The notes under the pieces are model-generated. The model searched no databases, had not been told where the DNA came from, and was given only the letters and a program-made list of their open reading frames with translations. Of a stretch of 8,574 bases of DNA, positions 1-6,875 are shown in pieces. Both the position numbers and the translations under genes were made by a program. The DNA lies in assembly GCA_018714725.1 (NCBI GenBank), contig DVMZ01000126.1, forward strand, positions 1 to 8,574, written 5' to 3'. Origin of the DNA: Candidatus Scatosoma pullistercoris (GTDB lineage Bacteria > Bacillota > Clostridia > Christensenellales > Borkfalkiaceae). How positions within the stretch are numbered: the first letter of the stretch is position 1; every line of letters starts with the position of its first letter.

Positions 1-599
1 AAGTCCTCTTTATAATCGACGTCCTTGCCGTCCCCGGCTTTGGCCAGCCCGTCCAGATCGAGCGTGGTCACCTGGAACATACCGCCCGCGCCTTCGCAGT
101 CGCTGCCCGTGATGATGGGGGTATGCACATAGACAAACCCGCGGTCGTGGAAAAATTTATGAATGGCAAACGCCGTTTCGCTGCGGATCCTGAACACCGC
201 GGAAAAGAGGTTGGTGCGGGGGCGGAGATGCGCGATGCTGCGCAGAAATTCCACCGTGTGCCGCTTTTTCTGCAGGGGATAATCGGGCGCGGATTCTCCC
301 TCTACGTCGATTTTTTCCGCTTTGATCTCGTACGGCTGCTTATTTTCCGGCGTGGCGACCACTTTTCCCGTCACGATGAGCGAAGCGCCCACGTTTTCCC
401 GCGCGATTTCGTCGTAGTTGGAAAGCACGGCCCGCTCAAACACGATCTGCGTGTTTTTGAAGCAACTGCCGTCGTTGAGTTCGATAAATCCAAATGCCTT
501 GGAATCGCGGATGGTTCTCGCCCAGCCTGCCACCGTCACGCTCTTCCCGTCAAACTCGGAAAGGCGGGCGGAAATTTCTTTCAAAAGAATCCTCTCCAT
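1..599 (-). CDS. asnS: Asparaginyl-tRNA synthetase, N-terminal 199 residues (3' end cut by window edge)
   Basis: Class IIb aminoacyl-tRNA synthetase that charges tRNA-Asn with asparagine in the cytoplasm. Residues about 17-105 form the OB-fold anticodon-binding domain, including the family block VAGWxRTIRDSKAFGFIELNDG (residues 23-44). Residues about 113 onward open the catalytic core, with LRPRTN at 125-130, the YVHTPIITGSDCEGAG segment at 157-172 and VTTLD at 177-181. The family is usually about 460 residues, so more than half lies outside the window. The ATG at 599-597 is chosen because it gives the normal distance to the OB-fold; GAGGA abuts it and AGGAG lies further upstream, so spacing is not ideal, and a TTG at codon 6 is an alternative. 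Residue 173 is Gly where most AsnRS I recall have Glu (GAGEMF). Identification is firm from the motifs. Confidence 0.95.
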   Translation of the reverse strand, partial: MERILLKEISARLSEFDGKSVTVAGWARTIRDSKAFGFIELNDGSCFKNTQIVFERAVLSNYDEIARENVGASLIVTGKVVATPENKQPYEIKAEKIDVEGESAPDYPLQKKRHTVEFLRSIAHLRPRTNLFSAVFRIRSETAFAIHKFFHDRGFVYVHTPIITGSDCEGAGGMFQVTTLDLDGLAKAGDGKDVDYKED

Positions 600-688
600 T
601 CCTCTTTTCTGTCTCCTGTTTCCGGAAAAGACGCATTTTTTCACGCCTGACGGCATATATGCGCCTTTTCCCGATTTTATACTCTTTT

Positions 689-717
689 ATTATAACATTT
701 TTCCTCGCAAAACACAA
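689..717 (-). promoter_or_regulatory. Probable asnS promoter with extended -10
   Basis: On the minus strand TATAAT occupies 694-689 and is preceded by TGT, giving an extended -10 (TGn-TATAAT). A TTGTGT at 717-712 lies 17 bp upstream as a -35. Transcription would begin near 682, leaving a leader of roughly 80 nt. The leader holds the small palindrome GCATATATGC and a TTCCGGAA palindrome (620-627). It is too short for a T-box riboswitch. Confidence 0.55.
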
Positions 718-765
718 ATGTTTCACCGCATTTTCTTTGTCGGTTTATCGATTTTTTTCGCATAT

Positions 766-800
766 AAAAAGAGCGGTTTTTTCCCGCCCTTTTCGCTCTT
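766..800 (-). terminator. Possible minus-strand terminator upstream of asnS
   Basis: Read on the minus strand, AAGAGCG (800-794) pairs with CGCTCTT (775-769) across an 18-nt loop, followed by TTTAT. An alternative inner stem is GCGG/CCGC (787-784 with 776-773), followed by TCTTTTT. Either would stop leftward transcription just before the asnS promoter. The stems are modest and the purine-rich surroundings make chance pairing easier, so this is weak. Confidence 0.35.
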
Positions 801-1055
801 CTTGTCCTTCCCGCCTTCTTTCTCTGCGTTCTCTCATTCTCTCCGGCTGTCCCTTTCGGCGTCTTTTCTTTTTCCGGCAGTTTGTGCCTTCTTTCCGTTC
901 CCCTCTCTCCGCCCTCTTTTCTTTTTCTTTCCCTTTTCCGCTCCCTTTTTCCTGCCCGTTTCTCCCTCGTCCTTACCTTTTCCCTGCCTGCCCGTTTCCC
1001 TTCCCGTGCCCGACTCATTTTTCTTCCCGGTCATCCTGTTTTGCCCGGCCCCACC
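781..1055. other. Polypyrimidine/polypurine tract
   Basis: This fills the middle of the 549-bp gap between asnS and the XRE gene. By hand count only about 34 of the 240 + strand bases from 781 to 1020 are purines. The longest pure C/T run I count is 28 nt (912-939). The minus strand is correspondingly purine-rich and so nearly devoid of stop codons, which creates long open frames rich in Arg, Lys and Glu; I do not regard these as genes. No gene, RNA or known repeat was recognised here. Such asymmetric tracts can form triplex (H-DNA) or R-loop structures, but any role is unknown. Confidence 0.8.
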
Positions 1056-1094
1056 CTACGCCGTTCAAAACAAATGTCCCGGAAAACAAACCCG

Positions 1095-1108
1095 TTCCGT
1101 TTTCGGAA
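1095..1108. promoter_or_regulatory. Palindrome TTCCG-N4-CGGAA, putative upstream operator of the XRE gene
   Basis: Five-bp perfect arms TTCCG (1095-1099) and CGGAA (1104-1108) flank TTTT. The same palindrome recurs 28 bp downstream, centre to centre. Twin sites of this size before a small XRE regulator are what autoregulation would look like; the assignment is an inference from position and symmetry. Confidence 0.6.
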
Positions 1109-1116
1109 TGTCAAGG

Positions 1117-1142
1117 ATTATATTCCGTTTCCGGAATATAAT
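1117..1142 (+). promoter_or_regulatory. Extended palindrome with embedded -10 box (putative operator/promoter of the XRE gene)
   Basis: The second TTCCG-N4-CGGAA (1123-1136) is extended to perfect 11-bp arms, 1117-1127 and 1132-1142, around TTTC. The outer right arm contains TATAAT (1137-1142), a consensus -10. No good -35 is visible 16-18 bp upstream (AGGATT at 1114-1119). If this -10 is used, transcription would start at about the A of the ATG at 1149, giving a leaderless mRNA. An alternative -10, TATATT at 1119-1124, would place the start near 1131. Repressor binding at the palindrome would block RNA polymerase in either case. Confidence 0.6.
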
Positions 1143-1148
1143 AAAATC

Positions 1149-1352
1149 ATGAGAAAATTTGCGGAAAGACTGAAAGAACTGCGACAGGAACGCGGTTTAT
1201 CCATTGCGGTGCTCGGAAAACAGACGGACATCGGCGCCGCGTCCGTCTTCCGATGGGAACAGGGCGAAAGCGACATCAAAAGCGATTATCTCATCCGCCT
1301 CTCCCGCTTTTTCGACGTGACGACCGATTATCTTCTGGGACTGGAAGACTGA
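1149..1352 (+). CDS. XRE-family (Cro/CI-type) helix-turn-helix transcriptional regulator, 67 residues
   Basis: Single-domain DNA-binding protein. The opening MRKFAERLKELRQERGLS is the typical HTH_3 start. The helix-turn-helix spans about residues 18-40 and ends in FRWEQGES (34-41). The closing LSRFFDVTTDYLLGLED (51-67) matches the family's C-terminal helix, which ends in DYLLG. There is no second (effector, peptidase or membrane) domain, so it is probably a small dimeric repressor. The ATG at 1149 is the only suitable start; the frame is open upstream only because it crosses low-complexity C/T-rich DNA. There is no strong ribosome binding site: GGAA at 1133-1136 sits 12 nt away. Two palindromes directly upstream suggest autoregulation. 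It converges on the vanW-like gene and has no co-directional partner, so its other targets are unknown. Confidence 0.9.
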   Translation: MRKFAERLKELRQERGLSIAVLGKQTDIGAASVFRWEQGESDIKSDYLIRLSRFFDVTTDYLLGLED

Positions 1353-1407
1353 CGGCCGGTTAAACCGTCACAATTTTGTACGCGGAAAAATTCTCCGCGG
1401 GATTCTG

Positions 1408-1437
1408 AAAAGCCGATCATCCGGCTTTTCTTTTTTT
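1408..1437 (+). terminator. Intrinsic terminator after the XRE gene, shared with the convergent vanW-like gene
   Basis: AAAAGCCG (1408-1415) pairs perfectly with CGGCTTTT (1422-1429) around a 6-nt loop; C and seven Ts follow (1430-1437). On the minus strand the same stem ends in TTTT, so it may also stop vanW transcription, less efficiently. A second short stem lies just upstream (CGCGGA 1381-1386 with TCCGCG 1394-1399). Confidence 0.85.
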
Positions 1438-1442
1438 GTCTT

Positions 1443-2909
1443 TCAATTTCCCTGATTTTGGGGCAAGGCGGCTTTCTCCCGCAAAACGCCCACGATTCCC
1501 CGAACGGGCGCATAGCTGTCCGTGCGCAGTTTCTCCCGCTTCAGAAGTTTTCCGTAGCGGTAAGTTTCAAGGTAAGCCTCGCTTCTGATTCCCGGTTTCC
1601 CCTCGCGGATCACCCCTTCATAATCCCCTTTTTTCTCAATGGGGTCGGGCGGGGGAATTTCCCCTGTCGTCACGCTGACGATCTCGTACCTGTACCCCTC
1701 ATCCACCCCGTAAAAGGTCGCCGTAATCTGTTCTCCTTTCACTTTCAGAGAAAGATAGACGGGATAGGAATGGGTATTTCTGAAACGGAAATCGGTCACG
1801 GAGGAAACCATCGCGTCGCGGGACGGCTCCACATAATGCACGGCGAGAGAATGGGGTTTTCTGGCCGTAATTTTCAATCCCGCCAGCACCGCCGCGTTAT
1901 AGAGCGTGGTGCTCACCTGGCAGACCCCGCCGCCCACGCCGACGATGAATTCTCCGTCCTTGATGACCTTGGCTTCCCCGAATCCGTTGGCTTTCGTGCG
2001 CTCGCCCACGGCGGCGTTGAATGAAAATTCCTCTCCCGGAAGAATGGTCCTGCCGTCAATCCGCGAAGCCGCCAACGAAATATTTCCCGTCCGTCCTTTA
2101 TCCCCGGAATTGAAAAAAGTGGAGAAGGAAGAAATCTTTTTGGTCCCCCGCTTTGCGTCCGCCAAAGTTTTTGCCGGCTTCTGCGTCCGGGTGTGCAGGG
2201 TGACGTCGGAAAAACGCGCTCCTCCCTCCCCGTCGGAAACAGGGCCGGCCGCCAGGGATTCGGCGATCTCCTTTTTCAATCGCTCTTTGTCGCAGACGAT
2301 TCCCTCGCGGGACTCTTCATAGGAAAACCCTTCCCGGGAAAAAACCACTTCCGCATCGAGTGCGGAAAGCGCGTTGTTCGCGCAGATATATTCCGCCTGC
2401 GTTTCCGGGCCGTTGAGAAAATAGCGGATCTCGGCCTGATATTTCCCGCCCCGGACGGCCGCGGAAAGCAACTCATCGAGATTGTCGGAAAAGCCGATCT
2501 GCGGCCGGGAAAAGCAATAATCGCCCGCCGGCGTATGCACGGTCAGCGTGGGCAGCGGCTCCCGCAGTTTTCGGAGGAACTCCTTTGCTTTTTTCTTCGT
2601 CATCCCTCCCACGGGTACCCCGTCCACCGTCACGCCGCGCGGAATCCGCCCGTTTCGCGCGGCGCCCGTCTTTCCGGCGGCCGTTTGCTCCGGCAGCGGG
2701 CCGATTGCTTTCCCTGCCGTCATAAATCCCGCTTTGCCGACGACAGGCACTTCGTCGCGCTCCCCCTCCGACGAAAGAACGGCAGCCGTCTTTTCGGAAC
2801 TCTGCGCGGCGGGATCCGCGCTCCGCACCCCGGCCGCCGGCGCAAAAAAGAAAAGCGCACCCGCCAGAAGGGGTGCGAAAAGACGTATTCTCAACCGATT
2901 GTTTTTCAT
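1443..2909 (-). CDS. VanW-family exported protein with C-terminal G5-like domain, 488 residues
   Basis: The N terminus has basic residues and a hydrophobic stretch (about 5-27) ending in AAGVRSA, a probable Sec signal peptide. Residues about 30-90 are a low-complexity linker. Residues about 91-240 resemble the peptidoglycan-binding region that precedes VanW domains (YoaR-like). The VanW domain spans about 260-402, with GEEFSFNAAVG at 292-302 and the hallmark GGGVCQVSTTLYNA at 326-339. Residues about 405-475 resemble a G5 domain. The protein probably acts outside the membrane on or near the cell wall. VanW's biochemical role is not established, and the name comes from vancomycin-resistance clusters. 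No other van genes are present, so resistance should not be inferred. The ATG at 2909 is preceded by GAGGG with 5-nt spacing. It lies 166 bp after the PHP gene with no clear promoter between. Confidence 0.9.
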   Translation of the reverse strand: MKNNRLRIRLFAPLLAGALFFFAPAAGVRSADPAAQSSEKTAAVLSSEGERDEVPVVGKAGFMTAGKAIGPLPEQTAAGKTGAARNGRIPRGVTVDGVPVGGMTKKKAKEFLRKLREPLPTLTVHTPAGDYCFSRPQIGFSDNLDELLSAAVRGGKYQAEIRYFLNGPETQAEYICANNALSALDAEVVFSREGFSYEESREGIVCDKERLKKEIAESLAAGPVSDGEGGARFSDVTLHTRTQKPAKTLADAKRGTKKISSFSTFFNSGDKGRTGNISLAASRIDGRTILPGEEFSFNAAVGERTKANGFGEAKVIKDGEFIVGVGGGVCQVSTTLYNAAVLAGLKITARKPHSLAVHYVEPSRDAMVSSVTDFRFRNTHSYPVYLSLKVKGEQITATFYGVDEGYRYEIVSVTTGEIPPPDPIEKKGDYEGVIREGKPGIRSEAYLETYRYGKLLKREKLRTDSYAPVRGIVGVLREKAALPQNQGN

Positions 2910-3023
2910 GTTCGCCCTCGCTCTATGTACCGCGGCTCGATCGGCAGCCTACGCGAGACCCGCTCCGAACCCGAAGCAACGCCGCAAACCGGAACGCGGA
3001 AAGGGAACACGCTGTCCGCAAAT

Positions 3024-3040
3024 CGGAAAAATTATTTCCG
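3024..3040. other. Small inverted repeat in the PHP-vanW gap
   Basis: CGGAAA (3024-3029) pairs with TTTCCG (3035-3040) across 5 nt. Nothing else was recognised in the 166-bp gap (2910-3075) apart from several CGGAAA words. No T-run follows the stem on the minus strand, so it is not a convincing terminator between the PHP and vanW-like genes. Confidence 0.35.
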
Positions 3041-3075
3041 GACTGTGCGGGACGGAAACGCGCGCAATCGGAAAA

Positions 3076-3930
3076 TCACACAATCCCCAGCGCCGACAAC
3101 AGCCGTTCGTCGGGGAAAAATACCGGGAAGCCGATTCGGTGGCAATCCTCTTCCACATGCGTATCCGAACCGCCCGTCACCAGCAGCCCGAATTTTTCCG
3201 CAAGGCTCCTGAAATACTCCGTTTCCTCTACAGTATGCGTCGTATACACGGCTTCTATACCGTCCGCGCCGTATCGGACAAGCCGCGCGATCATCTCTTC
3301 CCGTTCCCCGAAGGGCAGAGTGATCCGGCCGGGATGCGCCACCGAGGCAATGCCGCCCGAAGCGTGGATACAGTCGATCGCCTGTTCGGGCGTGGGCCGT
3401 CCCACCGAAGAATGGGCAAGCCGGCCGGGCGCGAGATATTCCTCGTAAATCTCCCCCGGGGTCTTTCCCGTCACGGCGGCCGCCGCCCCCGCGATGTGCA
3501 TGGTGTGCACGGGCGAATCAGGATCGGCACGGCGGGCTTTGGCGTCTTCCAGCGTCAGATAAATCCCTGCCTGCCTCAATTTGCGGATGCTGTCCTCGGC
3601 GCGCTCAAAACCGAGCTCCCGCCGCTCCCGCATAAAGGAAAAATACGCCTCGTTGCGGCGGCAGCCGTACCCCGTCACATGAATTTTGCTCTCCCCCGCA
3701 TAGGCGGAAATTTCCCAGCCGGAGACATACCGGATGGCATATTTTTCCGCCGCGGCGCGCTTTTCCTCCTCGCCGTTCATCGTGTCGTGATCGGTGACTG
3801 ACAACAGTTCCACTCCGTTCGCCTTCGCGCGGCGGCAAAGCTCTTCCGGGGAATAAAATCCGTCCGAATAAGTGCTGTGCGTGTGCAGATCTGTCCGTAA
3901 TCTCAACCCTGCCCCGGGATAATTTGCCAT
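3076..3930 (-). CDS. PHP-domain phosphoesterase / 5'-3' nuclease (YciV/TrpH, RNase AM-like), 284 residues
   Basis: Metal-dependent hydrolase of the polymerase-and-histidinol-phosphatase superfamily. Visible metal ligands are DLHTHS (14-19), D23 in YSDG, TDHD (46-49), E73 in GWEIS, H84, H144, AHPGR with H199 (198-202) and SDTH (255-258). The order and spacing fit the YciV/TrpH subfamily, whose E. coli member acts as a 5'-3' exonuclease on RNA and DNA and on 3',5'-nucleotide bisphosphates; the substrate here is not shown by sequence. The length is normal for the subfamily (about 280-290). The start at 3930 is preferred over an upstream in-frame ATG (4017) because AAGGAGG (3946-3940) sits 9 nt before it and the extra 29 residues do not look like the family. 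It lies 4 bp after the recF stop, so translation is probably coupled to recF. Confidence 0.88.
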   Translation of the reverse strand: MANYPGAGLRLRTDLHTHSTYSDGFYSPEELCRRAKANGVELLSVTDHDTMNGEEEKRAAAEKYAIRYVSGWEISAYAGESKIHVTGYGCRRNEAYFSFMRERRELGFERAEDSIRKLRQAGIYLTLEDAKARRADPDSPVHTMHIAGAAAAVTGKTPGEIYEEYLAPGRLAHSSVGRPTPEQAIDCIHASGGIASVAHPGRITLPFGEREEMIARLVRYGADGIEAVYTTHTVEETEYFRSLAEKFGLLVTGGSDTHVEEDCHRIGFPVFFPDERLLSALGIV

Positions 3931-3934
3931 TTTC

Positions 3935-5032
3935 TCAGTCCTCCTTGTCCCGCCGGATCCTGCCGCCCTCGATGCGTATCTTCTTGCATTCCGCGCCGTA
4001 CAATACCCGTTCCGCATGCGTGCAGGTGAGAATGGTCTGTACGGAGGAAATCCGCCGGAGCAGTTTCTTGCGGCGGGGCAGGTCGAGTTCGCTCATCACG
4101 TCGTCGAGGATGAGCACGGGGTATTCTCCCGACAGTTCACGGAAAATTTCCACTTCCGCAAGTTTTACGGCCAGCGCCGCCGTGCGGGTCTGGCCCTGCG
4201 AAGCATAGGCCTTGGCGTCTTTACCGGAGATGAAAAAGTCGATGTCGTCACGATGGGGACCGACGGTGGTAAAGCCCAGCCGCATATCCTTTTCGTAATT
4301 TCCCGAAAGCTGTCTGAGGAGCTTTGCCGCAATTTCCCCTTCTTCTCCCCCGTATTTTTTCTCCGGAGAAATGTCCAGTTCCTCCGCGCCGTCCGTCAGG
4401 AAAGCATGGAGCTCGCGGGCATACGGCGCCAGCTTCCCGAGAAATTCCGCGCGTTTTTTCACGATGACCGCCGCATACCGGCAAAGCTGTTCGTCCCAGA
4501 CCGGCAAGGTGTCGAGAATGAGCGAAACGTCGTTGTTTTTCAGGAGCGCGTTGCGCTGATCGAGAATTTTGTTATAGCGGAGCAGAGCGGTGTAATAGGC
4601 GGGCGAGGTCTGGGAAATGGACATATTCATAAACCGCCGCCTCTCGTCCGGTCCGTCCTGAATGAGTCTCAGTTCGCCGGGCGAAAAGAATACGCTGTTG
4701 ATATGCCCCATGAGGTCGGCGTTTTTCGTGATTTTGCTGCCGTTGATCCGGATCTCCCGCTTATCCTCGAAGATATCCGCTTCAATCCGGACATGGCCGT
4801 AGCGATTTTCGGCGTCCGCGGAAATTTTCGCGCAGGGCGCGCCGATGCGGATGAGCTGGCGGTCGTGCCGGATGCGCAGAGAAGTGCCCGTGCAGAGATA
4901 AAACACCGCTTCCGCGCAGTTTGTCTTGCCCTGAGCGTTTTTCCCGAACAGTATATTCAGCCCTCCGTCAAAGGCGAACCGCTCGTCCTCGTAATTTCTG
5001 AAATTCTGAAGAGACAAATTTTTTATTTGCAT
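3935..5032 (-). CDS. recF: RecF, DNA replication/repair ATPase, 365 residues
   Basis: SMC/ABC-type ATPase that binds gapped DNA and, with RecO and RecR, helps load RecA onto SSB-coated single strands. The N terminus MQIKNLSLQNFRNY (1-14) is diagnostic. Walker A is GKNAQGKT (30-37), the ABC signature is ASQGQTRT (277-284) and Walker B with D-loop is VLILDDVMSELD (306-317). The length matches the family (about 360-375). The start is fixed by the conserved N terminus; upstream GAGGA is only about 2 nt from the ATG, so the ribosome binding site is poor. In most Bacillota recF is co-directional with and downstream of dnaA and dnaN; here it is divergent from dnaA and forms a tight pair with the PHP gene. 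All key motifs are intact, so it is probably functional. Confidence 0.97.
   Translation of the reverse strand: MQIKNLSLQNFRNYEDERFAFDGGLNILFGKNAQGKTNCAEAVFYLCTGTSLRIRHDRQLIRIGAPCAKISADAENRYGHVRIEADIFEDKREIRINGSKITKNADLMGHINSVFFSPGELRLIQDGPDERRRFMNMSISQTSPAYYTALLRYNKILDQRNALLKNNDVSLILDTLPVWDEQLCRYAAVIVKKRAEFLGKLAPYARELHAFLTDGAEELDISPEKKYGGEEGEIAAKLLRQLSGNYEKDMRLGFTTVGPHRDDIDFFISGKDAKAYASQGQTRTAALAVKLAEVEIFRELSGEYPVLILDDVMSELDLPRRKKLLRRISSVQTILTCTHAERVLYGAECKKIRIEGGRIRRDKED
3940..3946 (-). promoter_or_regulatory. Ribosome binding site of the PHP gene, inside recF
   Basis: AAGGAGG on the minus strand lies within the last codons of recF, whose stop is 3937-3935, and is 9 nt from the ATG at 3930. 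It fixes the PHP start and indicates termination-reinitiation coupling with recF. Confidence 0.85.
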
Positions 5033-5082
5033 AATCCTCGAAAAACCCGCCGAAAATACTTTCTTTTCCGTCGATTTTGTAT

Positions 5083-5088
5083 TATAAT
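5083..5088 (+). promoter_or_regulatory. Candidate dnaA -10 box
   Basis: TATAAT on the + strand at 5083-5088; only a weak -35 (TTTCTT at 5060-5065, 17-bp spacer) is visible. Transcription would start near 5095, giving a leader of about 69 nt. No DnaA box resembling TTATCCACA is present in the 131-bp recF-dnaA gap, so the classical DnaA autoregulation site is not seen here. Confidence 0.45.
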
Positions 5089-5114
5089 TATATCAAATAA
5101 TCGCAAAAAGACAA
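5087..5114 (-). promoter_or_regulatory. Probable recF promoter
   Basis: On the minus strand TTGTCT (5114-5109) and TATAAT (5092-5087) are separated by 16 bp. A start near 5080 would give a leader of about 48 nt before the ATG at 5032. The -10 overlaps the opposing dnaA -10 candidate, so the two promoters may compete. Confidence 0.6.
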
Positions 5115-5118
5115 AGCG

Positions 5119-5149
5119 TTTCCCGCTCCGTACGGGAAAATAATTTTTT
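5119..5149 (+). promoter_or_regulatory. Terminator-like hairpin in the dnaA leader
   Basis: TTTCCCG (5119-5125) pairs with CGGGAAA (5133-5139) across a 7-nt loop, followed by AATA... and a run of six Ts (5144-5149), only 3 nt before the dnaA ribosome binding site. It could act as an attenuator or as an mRNA-stabilising stem. The T-run starts 4 nt after the stem, which is looser than a strong intrinsic terminator. It lies upstream of the recF promoter and so is outside the recF transcript. Confidence 0.4.
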
Positions 5150-5152
5150 CGT

Positions 5153-5157
5153 GGAGG
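5153..5157 (+). promoter_or_regulatory. Ribosome binding site of dnaA (decides the start)
   Basis: GGAGG lies 6 nt before the ATG at 5164. The TTG at 5161, directly in front of that ATG, would be only 3 nt away, so ATG is the better start. Confidence 0.85.
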
Positions 5158-5163
5158 CGTTTG

Positions 5164-6516
<1,353 letters not shown>

Positions 6517-6548
6517 CTTTCGGATACTTTTATCTCGATTTTTCCGTA

Positions 6549-6582
6549 GCCGCAGCCGGTGCCAAAACGCGCCGGCTGCGGC
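6549..6582 (+). other. Strong GC-rich hairpin just after dnaA
   Basis: GCCGCAGCCGG (6549-6559) pairs perfectly with CCGGCTGCGGC (6572-6582). The stem extends inward by three more pairs, including one G-U, to leave a CAAAAC loop. It sits 32 bp after the dnaA stop and is the strongest stem seen in the window. No T-run follows, so it does not qualify as a standard intrinsic terminator, although it may protect the dnaA 3' end or pause RNA polymerase. Confidence 0.7.
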
Positions 6583-6606
6583 CGGTAACTTCCCCGGAAT
6601 TTCTTT

Positions 6607-6727
6607 CCATACGGAAATCTGCGCCGGAAATTTTTTCCGGAATTCTTACCGGGCGGCAATCTTGCCAAACGGAAATCTTTTTCCGGAAATCCCGCGGGGC
6701 GAACTTTCCAAACGGCAATCTGCCGCC
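6607..6727 (+). repeat. Iteron-like direct repeats CCAWACGGMAATCT, three copies plus a partial fourth
   Basis: Copies lie at 6607-6620 (CCATACGGAAATCT), 6665-6678 (CCAAACGGAAATCT) and 6708-6721 (CCAAACGGCAATCT). A partial copy, CGGCAATCT, is at 6654-6662. Copies 6607/6665 and 6654/6713, together with CCGGAAAT at 6624/6683, are offset by 58-59 bp, pointing to an old imperfect tandem duplication. Three of the motifs form the 5' arm of a small hairpin: CGGAAA/TTTCCG (6670-6675 with 6680-6685), CGGCA/TGCCG (6713-6717 with 6721-6725) and GGCA/TGCC (6655-6658 with 6663-6666). The function is unknown. Clusters like this next to dnaA could be protein-binding sites or part of a structured RNA. Confidence 0.75.
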
Positions 6728-6742
6728 GGGCATTGCTCCCCT

Positions 6743-6855
6743 CTTTTCCGGACCGGGAAAGACGGATGCAGACCATCCCCCCGCAAACGCCGTCCGGAGT
6801 TCTTTCTTGCACTCCGCCCCTTCTTCGGGCAAACCCTTTCAACCGGTTTCCGGTT
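6743..6855 (+). other. Run of consecutive short hairpins before mnmG
   Basis: Five inverted repeats follow one another: CTTTTCC/GGGAAAG (6743-6749 with 6755-6761, one G-U pair), GGATG/CATCC (6764-6768 with 6774-6778), GGAGT/ACTCC (6796-6800 with 6811-6815), GCCC/GGGC (6816-6819 with 6827-6830) and AACCGG/CCGGTT (6841-6846 with 6850-6855). TTTCAAC occurs three times at 6837, 6854 and 6862. No promoter or open reading frame of credible composition was found in this gap. It could be the leader of mnmG or part of a dnaA-mnmG transcript. Stems of 4-5 bp can arise by chance; the density is the notable point. Confidence 0.5.
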
Positions 6856-6875
6856 TCAACTTTTCAACGAATCTT

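Noticed and set aside
677..1034. Two overlapping minus-strand open frames (677-1018 and 834-1034) encoding Arg/Lys/Glu-rich proteins
   Set aside because: They exist because purine-rich DNA lacks stop codons. Composition is low-complexity, two frames are open at once, no domain is recognisable, and a possible terminator lies inside the longer one.
1041..1057. T-box-like sequence on the minus strand (AGGGTGGGGCCGGG) upstream of asnS
   Set aside because: It resembles the T-box consensus but lies about 450 nt from asnS, upstream of asnS's own promoter and of a possible terminator. There is no room for a stem I or specifier loop except inside the XRE region, and no matching antiterminator is visible.
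882..1148. N-terminal extension of the XRE protein using an ATG at 882
   Set aside because: The extra 89 residues are translated C/T-rich DNA and cross the palindromes and the -10 box; the HTH domain starts exactly at the ATG at 1149.
1443..2909. Vancomycin resistance function for the VanW protein
   Set aside because: VanW-domain proteins are widespread in Gram-positive bacteria without van clusters, and no vanA/B, vanH, vanX, vanR or vanS gene is nearby.
3931..4017. 29-residue N-terminal extension of the PHP protein from an ATG at 4017
   Set aside because: It overlaps recF, does not resemble the family, and a strong ribosome binding site serves the ATG at 3930.
4016..5143. Long open frames antisense to recF, vanW, dnaA and mnmG (for example 4016-5143 +, 2548-3801 +, 6662-7552 +, 7122-8186 -)
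   Set aside because: They are shadows of well-supported genes in GC-rich codon contexts, lack recognisable domains and have no ribosome binding sites that stand out.
6549..6582. Intrinsic terminator for dnaA
   Set aside because: The stem is very strong but no T-run follows on either strand, so it is reported as a hairpin only.
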